DNA of 64,000 bases from contig NZ_CP187259.1 of assembly GCF_049676595.1 (NCBI RefSeq), forward strand, positions 310,001 to 374,000. The letters are read 5' to 3'. A program made the translations under genes and the position numbers. Under the pieces are notes generated by a model. It made no database searches. It saw only the letters and a program-made list of their open reading frames with translations, and had not been told where the DNA came from. Source of the stretch: Methanocella_A sp049676595 (GTDB taxonomy: Archaea > Halobacteriota > Methanocellia > Methanocellales > Methanocellaceae). This document shows, piece after piece, positions 53,324 to 61,022 of this stretch. Every line of letters starts with the position of its first letter. Within the stretch, counting starts at the first letter, position 1.

Positions 53324-54277
53324 TCACACCCTGATCAGGCCAGATATGTCCAGGCTGCCCAGCCCTGCCTCTGCCGCCTGCCCGATGTATTCGACTTCCT
53401 CCGCCTTCAGGCCGATCAACCCCGCCGCGTAGGCGTCGACAGCTACCTGGTCATCCCCTACGATGATCTCCCGGGGATGGACCAGGTCACCAGGCCCTCC
53501 CGGCCAGTTCGTCTTCATGACCCGGAAAGCGTCACCGATGACGAGGTCGGGCCTCAGCAGCCCCGCCAGCTCTACGATACACGTGTCCAGCGGGCCGGGA
53601 GAGTGGAAAACCTGCCTGTCCCAGACCAGCCCCATGAGGTTCTTCATGCCCGCGGTCACCCGGGTGCTGCCATGGCTCTTGATCACAGGGGCGTTGATGA
53701 ACACGTCTGCGTCGGCCAGCCTTCTGGCTGTCCGGGCGGTTTTCAGAGCGGTGCCGGGGACGGTCCGCTCCTCGAAGTCTCCCCGGCTGTTGATGCAGAC
53801 AGCGCTGAATCCGGCGGCGATCGCCTCAGCCTTGATGCCGCTCTTCTCCAGGCAAACAGCACCGCTGTCTATCGTATGATCTACCACCGTAACCTCCGAG
53901 GCCCCTGCGTCCCGGCACCTTTCAGCGATCCGCACCAGCACGTCAGGATGATTGGCCGCTCCCGAATCCCGGGGCCTGGCAAACGAGTAGTTAGCCTTGA
54001 TCACGACTCGATCGCCCTCGGTGATGATTCCTGCCAGGCCGCCGTAGGCATCAAGCGCTTTATCGACTGCTTCCCGGGGAGTCTCCGCAGAGCCGACAAC
54101 CAGCCTGCCGGATGCAACCGGGACAGAATCGGGAGTCGGGGTGATCGCCGGGGTACTTCGAGCGGCGCAACCCGTGGTACCCACAGCAGCCAGCACCGCC
54201 GCGGTACCTGCTGCTTTCAGAAAGTCCCGCCTGCTCCATCCCTCCGGGAGCGTTCTTTCCATCCAGCGTCCTGTCAT
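53324..54277 (-). CDS. Tat-exported DUF362 lipoprotein
   Basis: A protein of 317 residues. Twin-arginine signal WSRRDFLKAAG (RR at 16-17), hydrophobic core, lipobox GTTGC with lipid-accepting C37, then a DUF362 domain (GDRVVIKANYSFARP, VTVVDHTIDSGA, INAPVIKSHGSTRVTAGMKN, GLVWDRQVFHSPG). DUF362 proteins often accompany ferredoxin-type proteins; export as a folded protein suggests a bound cofactor. ATG 54277 has GGTGAT upstream; ATG 54298 adds seven residues. Co-transcribed with the polyferredoxin, which suggests an extracytoplasmic redox pair (inference). Confidence 0.88.
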   Translation of the reverse strand: MTGRWMERTLPEGWSRRDFLKAAGTAAVLAAVGTTGCAARSTPAITPTPDSVPVASGRLVVGSAETPREAVDKALDAYGGLAGIITEGDRVVIKANYSFARPRDSGAANHPDVLVRIAERCRDAGASEVTVVDHTIDSGAVCLEKSGIKAEAIAAGFSAVCINSRGDFEERTVPGTALKTARTARRLADADVFINAPVIKSHGSTRVTAGMKNLMGLVWDRQVFHSPGPLDTCIVELAGLLRPDLVIGDAFRVMKTNWPGGPGDLVHPREIIVGDDQVAVDAYAAGLIGLKAEEVEYIGQAAEAGLGSLDISGLIRV

Positions 54278-54430
54278 GCGATCACCGATCACAAGCATAT
54301 CAAGAAGAATATTATAATAAGTTTTTGTGACGGGGGCGGCAGATCAAGCCATGCGCTGGCTCCCTAATCTCCGTTCGCAGAACCGGTCTGAAGCATAACA
54401 GGCTGCACAAAGTTTATATTCTCGGGTAAA

Positions 54431-55126
54431 GTGGATACAGTGGTGTTTCTCACGTTCGGGCTGGACTCGCTCCTGGGCAGCTTATCGAGCTTCGTAACCA
54501 ACCTTATCGGTAACATGGGCTACGCAGGCATCTTCATTCTCATGACCATCGAGAGCGCCGGCATTCCGGTGCCGAGCGAGCTCATCATGACCTATGGCGG
54601 GTTCATGGCGTCCCAGGGCAAGATCAACTGGATCCTCGCGGCCGTCGTCGGCTCTCTGGGAACAGGCCTCGGCTCTGCCATCGGCTACGGCATAGGAGCT
54701 TGGGGTGGCAAGCCTTTCGTTGACAAATACGGCAAGTACCTGGGTGTCACCCCGGACAAGATGGTCTTCGCCGAAAAGTGGTTCTGCAAGTTCGGAGAGT
54801 CCGCCTGCTTCTACACCAGGCTGCTCCCGGTCGTCCGCACCATCGTCAACGTGCCCGCGGGCCTGCTGGGCATGAACTTCTACAAGTTCATGATCTACAG
54901 CATGGTAGGAGCGTTCCCCTGGTGTCTGGTTTTATCGTACCTGGGCTTCACCCTCGGGGAGAACTGGGAATCCATCATGGAGTACTCCCACCTGCTCAGC
55001 TACGCAGTCGTCGGCATCGTAGTCATCGTTATCCTCGCAGCTGTCATTCTCTGGCTGCTCGTCCGGCTGGGCGTCGTGGAGAAGAAGACGGTAATGAAGT
55101 ACCTGTCCTTCGTCCTGCACGTGTAA
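54431..55126 (+). CDS. DedA-family membrane protein
   Basis: A protein of 231 residues with several membrane helices. DedA marks: ESAGIPVPSELIMTYGGFMA, GSLGTGLGSAIGYGIGAWGG, FYTRLLPVVRTIVNVPAGLL, GAFPWCLVLSYLGFTLGENW. The family flips lipids (such as undecaprenyl-type carriers) or affects proton-dependent membrane homeostasis. Start GTG 54431; GTG 54440 or 54443 is possible because a TATA-like TTTATATT lies only about 17 bp upstream. Confidence 0.9.
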   Translation: MDTVVFLTFGLDSLLGSLSSFVTNLIGNMGYAGIFILMTIESAGIPVPSELIMTYGGFMASQGKINWILAAVVGSLGTGLGSAIGYGIGAWGGKPFVDKYGKYLGVTPDKMVFAEKWFCKFGESACFYTRLLPVVRTIVNVPAGLLGMNFYKFMIYSMVGAFPWCLVLSYLGFTLGENWESIMEYSHLLSYAVVGIVVIVILAAVILWLLVRLGVVEKKTVMKYLSFVLHV

Positions 55127-55157
55127 CCGGGCCTTGCTTATGAGCCCGTGAACGTAC

Positions 55158-55390
55158 ACGATCGCTGCGCTGTGCCAGATCACAGATTGATACAGATGCC
55201 ACAGATTACACAGATACTATCCGATAAGGCTGAAAATGATTGTCCCTTAACCTTTTTATCCGGTTCTCATCTGTGAAATCCGTGCAATCTGTCAGAATCA
55301 TCAGATTCTGCGTAATCTGTGATCTGGCACAGCGCAGCGTTCGTTTGCGAATCGCCTTATAGAACGCCTGCATTCGCAGGCGTTCAAAAG
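55158..55390. repeat. MITE-like element, partial (copy 7)
   Basis: Left ACGATCGCTGCGCTGTGCCA; right TGGCACAGCGCAGCGTTCG, followed by the hairpin GAACGCCTGC-ATTC-GCAGGCGTTC at 55362-55385. The outer TGCTGTG ends are lost. Confidence 0.8.
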
Positions 55391-55481
55391 GCGAACCTGA
55401 TATAACCGGAATTATTCAGTAAAGTACCTCAGAGGCGGGAATATCAACTATATATTCTAGTATCCGCCTATCTCTTTTAAC

Positions 55482-56147
55482 ATGAGCCAGTGCCTGCAGG
55501 TGGAGATCGACCCTTTGAAGATCAGCGACCAGTACCTGAACGGTGTACTGCTAGCTGTCGACATCATCCCCTTCTCCCACGACGAGTGCCCGGGGGAGGC
55601 CGACCAGCCGGTCTGCCTGATCGCGGCGGCACACACGAGCGGGCTCAGCTCCATCAGCCGGGTGTACGCTAAGCTGTTCGTGGCCGCGACCGCCTCGGAG
55701 CTGGAGGAGCGGCAGGTCATGAAGAGCTTTCTCTCTTATTTGGACATGTTTGACGGGGGCACCCTGACGGCTCACTACGGGGCGGTGGAATCAGCGGAAG
55801 AGGGCTTCGATTTACCGTATCTGCTGCTGAGGGCCCGGGACGTCCAGCCGGAGCTCTATCCGAATCTGAAGCACGCGCTGAAAAAGTTCAGGAAGCACGA
55901 CACGTGTACGTACGTCAAGAATAATATGAACCTCCCGTCAGCCGACCTCGACTACGTGGAGGGGTATTACGGGCTTCTCCGCCGGCCGGAGGCGGTCGTC
56001 GACGACCCGAGGGCCAGCCTCGCAGCCTACTGGAGGGACGGCGAGCGCTCCATTTTGAAGTTCGGCCTCGCCAACGTATATAATACGCTCCGGATCGCCC
56101 AGGCCCAGATCAAAAAAAGCGTCTGTTACACGGATTTTCCGCTATAA
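55482..56147 (+). CDS. unknown protein encoded upstream of PAN
   Basis: A protein of 221 residues starting at ATG 55482. Features: LKISDQYLNGVLLAVDIIPF, an acidic SHDECPGEADQP, helical EERQVMKSFLSYLDMFDGG, and KKFRKHDTCTYVKNNMNLP toward the end. Four Cys scattered, no membrane helix. It ends 65 bp before PAN in the same direction, but PAN has its own TATA-like element in the gap. No family recognised. A link to proteasome function is possible only by position. Confidence 0.7.
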   Translation: MSQCLQVEIDPLKISDQYLNGVLLAVDIIPFSHDECPGEADQPVCLIAAAHTSGLSSISRVYAKLFVAATASELEERQVMKSFLSYLDMFDGGTLTAHYGAVESAEEGFDLPYLLLRARDVQPELYPNLKHALKKFRKHDTCTYVKNNMNLPSADLDYVEGYYGLLRRPEAVVDDPRASLAAYWRDGERSILKFGLANVYNTLRIAQAQIKKSVCYTDFPL

Positions 56148-56177
56148 ACGCGGCGTTTCACTATTGTAATCAAAAAG

Positions 56178-56189
56178 ATTTTAAACGCG
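56178..56189 (+). promoter_or_regulatory. TATA promoter of PAN
   Basis: GATTTTAAACGC is centred about 30 bp upstream of the ATG at 56213, the distance expected for a leaderless or short-leader transcript. Confidence 0.5.
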
Positions 56190-56212
56190 CAATTATAGTA
56201 ATTGTGTTTTGT

Positions 56213-57445
56213 ATGACAAAGACTGATACTCCACCTGAGTCTTTCCCCGAGCCCATGATCGAAAAGGTCGGTATGCTCGAGAAGGAGAAACAGACCATCC
56301 AGGAGGAGCTCGAGCTGCTCAAGCTCCAGTACGAGGAGCTTAAATCCCGGCTGCTTGAGTCCACCATGATTAATAATAATAACCTCAAGGAGATCCAGCG
56401 CCTCCAGCAGGAGAACGCTCACCTCCGCCGCACTCCCCTCTTCATCGCCAGCGTCATCGAAGTCGGTGACGGAGGCATGGTCATCCTGCGCCAGCACGGC
56501 AACAACCAGGAAGTCTTAACCAAGCCGTCCGAAGAGCTGCTCCAGAAGCTCACGTTAGGCACCAGGGTAGCGGTCAACAACTCTCTCGCCATCGTCAGGA
56601 TCTTAGAGAAGCCCGCGGATGTGCGCGCCAGAGTTATGGAAGTCATCGAGGCCCCGAGCGTCGACTACCAGGACATCGGCGGCCTGGAGAAGGAAATCCA
56701 GGAAGTCGTGGAGACAGTCGAACTCCCGCTCACCCAGCCCGAGCTGTTCGCCAGCGTGGGCATCGAGCCCCCCAGAGGCGTGCTTCTGTACGGTCCCCCG
56801 GGCACCGGCAAGACCCTGCTCGCCAAGGCAGTCGCCCACCAGGCCAACGCGACCTTCATCCGCATGTCGGGCTCCGAACTGGTGCACAAGTTCATCGGCG
56901 AGGGCGCCCAGCTGGTCAGAGACCTGTTCCAGATGGCCCGCGATAAAGCACCCAGCATCATCTTCATCGATGAGCTGGACGCAGTCGGCAGCCGCAGGAC
57001 CCACGACGGCACCACCGGCAGTGCAGAGGTCAACAGGACCATGATGCAGCTGCTGTCGGAGCTGGACGGCTTCTCGGAGAGAGGCAACGTCAGGATCATG
57101 GCCGCGACCAACCGCATAGACATGCTCGACCCCGCCATCCTCAGGCCGGGCAGGTTCGACAGGATCATCGAGGTGCCCCTGCCGGACGAGAAGGGCAGGG
57201 AACAGATCTTCAAGATCCACACCCGCAAGATGACCGTCGAGGCCGACGTGGACGAGCACAAGGTCATCGAAGAGATGGAAGGCGCAAGCGGCGCAGATGT
57301 CAAGGCCATCGTGACCGAGGCAGGCATGTTCGCCATCCGCAGGCGCAGCAAGGCCGTCAGCATGGACGACTTCGAGAAGGCCATCGACAAGGTCCTCCAC
57401 AAGGAAGTGCCCGTCGAAGTACCCACCTCGACCGTCTACGCGTAA
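56213..57445 (+). CDS. pan: proteasome-activating nucleotidase (PAN)
   Basis: AAA+ regulator of the 20S proteasome, 410 residues. Coiled coil (18-75, heptads through EELELLKLQYEELKS), OB-like domain (76-135), Walker A GPPGTGKT (194-201), Walker B IIFIDELDA, sensor ATNRIDMLDPA with Arg finger LRPGRFDR, and a C-terminal HbYX tail (VYA) that opens the proteasome gate. ATG 56213 is preferred over GTG 56204. All parts intact. Works with CDC48 (13277-15559) in protein turnover. Confidence 0.97.
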   Translation: MTKTDTPPESFPEPMIEKVGMLEKEKQTIQEELELLKLQYEELKSRLLESTMINNNNLKEIQRLQQENAHLRRTPLFIASVIEVGDGGMVILRQHGNNQEVLTKPSEELLQKLTLGTRVAVNNSLAIVRILEKPADVRARVMEVIEAPSVDYQDIGGLEKEIQEVVETVELPLTQPELFASVGIEPPRGVLLYGPPGTGKTLLAKAVAHQANATFIRMSGSELVHKFIGEGAQLVRDLFQMARDKAPSIIFIDELDAVGSRRTHDGTTGSAEVNRTMMQLLSELDGFSERGNVRIMAATNRIDMLDPAILRPGRFDRIIEVPLPDEKGREQIFKIHTRKMTVEADVDEHKVIEEMEGASGADVKAIVTEAGMFAIRRRSKAVSMDDFEKAIDKVLHKEVPVEVPTSTVYA

Positions 57446-57452
57446 GCAGAGT

Positions 57453-57486
57453 ATGGGGGCTATACGCCCCTGCCATTTCTTTTTTC
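57453..57486 (+). terminator. terminator after PAN
   Basis: GGGGGCTATACGCCCC (4-bp GC stem) followed by CATTTCTTTTTT, starting about 8 bp after the stop codon. Confidence 0.55.
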
Positions 57487-57556
57487 AACCCTGATTTTTG
57501 TGAGTCCTCACCATAGAAGCATAATGCCCTAAAACTACTGCGACTTCTAAGAAAAA

Positions 57557-58106
57557 ACCACGGCGGCACGGCGGTGCTGTGTTGCATTATTCTTATCTTC
57601 ATGTTCGCCTTTTGAACGCCTGCAGTCGCAGGCGTTCTCGAGGCGATGCGATGACGATCGCTGCGCTGTGCCAGGATCACAGATTGAAACGGATTGCACT
57701 GATTTCACAGATGACCTTAGAATAAAATCGGTAGACGGCAAATCCATTTCTCATCGATTAGAATCTGTGCAATCTGTGGCATCTGTCGTAATCTGTGATC
57801 CTGGCACAGCGCAGCGATCGTCTTGCTGAGTCACTCCACCTGCAATAGCTCGGCCCAAAGAAGAGAAAATGAATTATGCAACACAGCAGCACGGCGGCAC
57901 GGTGACACGGCGACAACTGCGATGCCGTAACAGGGTACTCCTTTTTATGTCCACGGCGACACGGGGACAGCCCATTAATCAAAAACGGTTTACTGGCCAG
58001 GTGTTTCTGAAGCTTCAACACTATCGTAGAATCCTGCCAGGCCTCAGGCACCCGGGTACTGAAACACGTTTGTCTCCGGGCTGTCGGTCCGCTGTGCCGC
58101 CGTGGT
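57557..58106. repeat. CGGCGGCACGG long palindrome, copy E (interrupted by MITE)
   Basis: The left unit ACCACGGCGGCACGGCGG is split by the MITE and resumes as GCACGGCGGCACGGTGACAC; CCACGGCGACACGGGGACAG follows at 57951, and an inverted unit (TGTCTCCGGGC...GCCGCCGTGGT) closes it. The right arm has lost one or more units. It lies between convergent genes. Confidence 0.78.
57575..57888 (+). mobile_element. MITE-like element, full length (copy 8), 314 bp
   Basis: Starts TGCTGTGTTGCATTATTC, ends GAATTATGCAACACAGCA. Flanked by identical 9-mers GCACGGCGG. It differs from copy 4 mainly by loss of one 18-bp internal unit (around CAGAATCATCAGATTCTG). Same orientation as copy 4. Confidence 0.87.
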
Positions 58107-58133
58107 AAAAAATAAGAGCCTTTACAACTGGTC

Positions 58134-58694
58134 TTACACAGGTTCCATGTTCTGGGTGAAGGCAGCTCTGCCGTCGTAGAGGAAGGTGATCTGGGTGCTT
58201 TTGCCGTCCATGGGTATGCCTTTGGCGGCCACGTCGATGGTGATGACGAGGAGGTCGCCGTAGTGGAGGGCGCCGTTGTCGTACGATTTCTTATCCCAGG
58301 CGATCTGGCCGGTAAACGGGGTCCAGACGGTTCCGTAGTCCTTGCCAGCGTGGGTGGCGTTCACCACGATCTTGCTGATCTCTGCCGGGTGGGCGCCCGG
58401 CGCCAGGGACAGCGTGAAAGTGTAAGTCCTTTTAGCCCCGTCGCATTTCATGCTCTCGATGTGGAACGGGTTAGACGACTGGATGGGGGCAGACGACGGA
58501 GTAACAATATAGGTAGGCATTACCCAGGGCGTTGGGGTAACCTGAGATACTACCGCCGGCGTCTGGTTTTGCGCGGGCGCGAGGCCCAGGTAAATGTAGG
58601 ACCCGGCCAGAATCGCCGTTATGCATACGCATGCCATGGCGGCCACACCGATGACGATGCCTGCCGCGAGCTTCTGCCTCTTGATGTCGTCCAT
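58134..58694 (-). CDS. membrane-anchored exported protein, unknown
   Basis: A protein of 186 residues. An N-terminal anchor (LAAGIVIGVAAMACVCITAI, about 8-33) is followed by a Thr/Pro/Ser-rich linker (SQVTPTPWVMPTYIVTPSSA) and a beta-sandwich-like domain (SMKCDGAKRTYTFTLSLAPG ... ISKIVVNATHAGKD ... LHYGDLLVITIDVA). It resembles archaeal type IV pilin or flagellin-like surface proteins in plan, but a class III signal peptide is not evident. ATG 58694 is chosen (GGAGG about 10 nt upstream); a frame to 58748 is unlikely. Confidence 0.75.
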   Translation of the reverse strand: MDDIKRQKLAAGIVIGVAAMACVCITAILAGSYIYLGLAPAQNQTPAVVSQVTPTPWVMPTYIVTPSSAPIQSSNPFHIESMKCDGAKRTYTFTLSLAPGAHPAEISKIVVNATHAGKDYGTVWTPFTGQIAWDKKSYDNGALHYGDLLVITIDVAAKGIPMDGKSTQITFLYDGRAAFTQNMEPV

Positions 58695-58805
58695 TTTTTC
58701 ATCGCCTCCCGAACGGCTTTTATATGGCTCGTTCAGGCTGCATATCAATCACTAGGCCGGGGGCAAATATAGCCTTTCTCATACCAACCGTCAACAATGA
58801 TAACA

Positions 58806-58985
58806 ATAAACGGGAAAAAGGCGGGTCGCCACCTGTGACGTCCCCTGAAACGCAAATCGGGCCGCCGGCGTTCGAGACCGGCGGCCCGGGAGGTTAATAC
58901 CTGTTTGCCGTCCATGGGAGTGTAACGGTAAACTTGATGAAACCTGCGCGAAAGGTTTCACGTGTGCTATGTAATACTATGTCGA
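58806..58985 (-). ncRNA. candidate structured small RNA
   Basis: On the minus strand an archaeal-type promoter (CCCTTTAAATAC, about 58990-59002) is followed by a hairpin TGAAACCT-N7-AGGTTTCA, a small AGGT-ATTA-ACCT hairpin, a perfect 10-bp stem GGGCCGCCGG/CCGGCGGCCC (58859-58887) with a 9-nt loop, an enclosing GCAAA/TTTGC pair, and a T-rich end (CCTTTTTCCC). There is no open frame. It could also be a long structured 5' leader of the 58694 gene. No known RNA family recognised. Confidence 0.35.
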
Positions 58986-59139
58986 GGGTATTTAAAGGGT
59001 TTATCTAACGAACCGTCAACAATCCCCGCGTACGGTGATTACTGGCCAGAGGCTTGCCCGGGTAGAGAGAAACCAGATAAATTCCGGGCGTGAAGCCATT
59101 GCATCTGAGACTGTGACGTCAGCACAGCGTTGGTCTTTC

Positions 59140-60282
59140 TCATAGCTGCTTATTCAACGTAATGGTCGACAGCCCGACCATGGCTAATGCGAAGGCGATC
59201 AGCACGAGTATGTCGAACCACACGTCGCCGAGGCCTGCGCCTCTGACCACGATGCTCACCATGGCGTCGTTGGCGTATGTCAAAGGCATGATATACGATA
59301 GTGCCTGGAGGTAGTTGGGCAGGGTGGAGATGGGCCAGAACATGCCGTCGAGGAAGATCTGGGGGAGGAGTACGATGGGGATGAACTGGATGGCCTGCAG
59401 CTCGTTCTTCGCGAACGACGAGCAGAAGATGCCTAAATTGACGGCGGCCAGCGTAAGCAGCAGCTGCACGATGATGACCGCCCATATGTCCCCGACGATC
59501 TTCACGTTCAGCACGTAGAGGGCGAAGCCGAGGATGATCAGCGACTGGATGGTGGCGAACACGCTGAACCCGAGGATGTAGCCGATGATGATCTCCGACC
59601 TGGTCAGGGGGGAGACGATCAGGCGCTCTAATGTGCCGAACGACCGTTCCCGCAGGAAGGTGACGCCGGTGAACAGGAAGATGAAGACGAAGGCGATCAC
59701 CACGAGGATGTAGGGCGCGAAGAAGTCGATGGCCTTGTAGCCTTCACCGTACAGTACTACTGTCTCCACTGCCGGGTAGGCTGGCTTCTGCGCCGTGATT
59801 ACGGATGGCGCTGTTCCCGCTGGTGGCTGCAGGTACGGAGCGATCACGCTCGCGGAGACGTTGGCGTACTTCTGGGCGATGGCCGCTCCTGCGGCGGGGT
59901 TGTCGCCTTGAGTGATCAGCGTAACATGTGCCTGTTTACCTGCCAGTATATTTCGGGTGAAGTTGGCCGGGAAGTGGATGATCCCGTCGACCGACTTGTT
60001 GTTCAGCGAGGCGTTGACGTCTTTCTCGTTCAGGTACAGGACGGTAACGTTATCCATTTCACCCAGGCCGGTGGCGATCTGCTCTGAGAGGTGCTCCGTG
60101 CCGGTGCGGTGATCCTCTAACACTACGCCTATGTTGACGTTCCCCGAGGCCGCGGTGAAGAAGTACGTGAGCAGCAGCATGACGAAGGCCGGCGCGATGA
60201 TGAGCAGGGCGAAAGTTCTCCTGTCCCTCAAACACTGCATAACGATCCGCTTACCCAGCGATAGAATTCGATCAGCGTCCAT
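59140..60282 (-). CDS. ABC-2 type transporter permease
   Basis: A protein of 380 residues. One N-terminal helix (TFALLIIAPAFVMLLLTYFF), a large extracytoplasmic domain (about 50-185), then five helices (from YILVVIAFVFIFLFTGVTFL to VLIAFALAMVGLSTITL). The conserved TFLRERSFGTLERLIVSPLT is the ABC-2 coupling region. Starts 11 bp inside the ATPase gene end, so translationally coupled. Likely exports a hydrophobic compound, lipid or drug. Last gene of the TrmB-linked operon. Confidence 0.9.
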   Translation of the reverse strand: MDADRILSLGKRIVMQCLRDRRTFALLIIAPAFVMLLLTYFFTAASGNVNIGVVLEDHRTGTEHLSEQIATGLGEMDNVTVLYLNEKDVNASLNNKSVDGIIHFPANFTRNILAGKQAHVTLITQGDNPAAGAAIAQKYANVSASVIAPYLQPPAGTAPSVITAQKPAYPAVETVVLYGEGYKAIDFFAPYILVVIAFVFIFLFTGVTFLRERSFGTLERLIVSPLTRSEIIIGYILGFSVFATIQSLIILGFALYVLNVKIVGDIWAVIIVQLLLTLAAVNLGIFCSSFAKNELQAIQFIPIVLLPQIFLDGMFWPISTLPNYLQALSYIMPLTYANDAMVSIVVRGAGLGDVWFDILVLIAFALAMVGLSTITLNKQL

Positions 60283-61009
60283 TGCTGCCTCCCTCCGAGT
60301 AGTACATGTAGGCTTCTTCCAGCGTCGGGACTCCTGCCTGTTCTTTAAGGTACTGCGGGTGGCCCTCGATGAGCTTCTTGCCTTCCCGGAGGAAGGATAG
60401 CCTGCGGCAGCGTTCCGCTTCGTCCATGATGTGGGTGGTGACGATGAGCGTCACGCCCTGGCTATTCAAGTCCCGGAAGTAGTCCCAGAACTGGTTCCGG
60501 AGCTTCGGATCTACTCCTACGGTGGGCTCGTCGAGGAACATCAGGCGGGGCCGGTGGGCGAGCACGCAGGCGATAGATACCCGCTTCTTCATGCCGCCGG
60601 AGAGGGTGCCCACGATGCTTTCCTGCCTTTCGCTCAGCTTTACCACGTCGAGCACCTCGTCGATCCTTTTTTCGCGCTCGTGGCCTTTGAGGCCGTAGAC
60701 GGAGGCGAAAAACCGGACGTTCTCCCTGACGGTAAGATCGTTGTACAGCGCGTCCATCTGGGTCATGTAGCCGATCAGGCGGTTGTTCCGCCGGTCGGGC
60801 ACTTCCCTGCCGAAGACTTTTACCGAGCCCGAAGTGGGCTTTACCAGGCCGCAGAGTATCCTGATCAGCGTGGTCTTGCCCGAGCCGTTGGGCCCGAGAA
60901 TACCATAGTTCTCACCGGCGCCTACGGTGATGTCGATGCCATCCAGCACCTTGAGGCTGCCGAAACTCATGGTCAGTCCCTCGCACTCGATGATGTTTTC
61001 AGCCGGCAT
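60272..61009 (-). CDS. ABC transporter ATP-binding protein
   Basis: A protein of 245 residues. Walker A GPNGSGKTT, Q-loop MTQMD, signature TLSGGMKKRVSIACVLAHRP, Walker B LMFLDEPTVGVD, H-loop TTHIMDEAERC. DRA-type exporter ATPase paired with the ABC-2 permease. ATG 61009 is chosen (TGAGG upstream); the longer frame to 61132 overlaps the preceding gene and reads through non-family sequence. 13 bp from the preceding stop. Confidence 0.94.
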   Translation of the reverse strand: MPAENIIECEGLTMSFGSLKVLDGIDITVGAGENYGILGPNGSGKTTLIRILCGLVKPTSGSVKVFGREVPDRRNNRLIGYMTQMDALYNDLTVRENVRFFASVYGLKGHEREKRIDEVLDVVKLSERQESIVGTLSGGMKKRVSIACVLAHRPRLMFLDEPTVGVDPKLRNQFWDYFRDLNSQGVTLIVTTHIMDEAERCRRLSFLREGKKLIEGHPQYLKEQAGVPTLEEAYMYYSEGGSNGR

Positions 61010-61022
61010 GGGGTCCTCAGTC

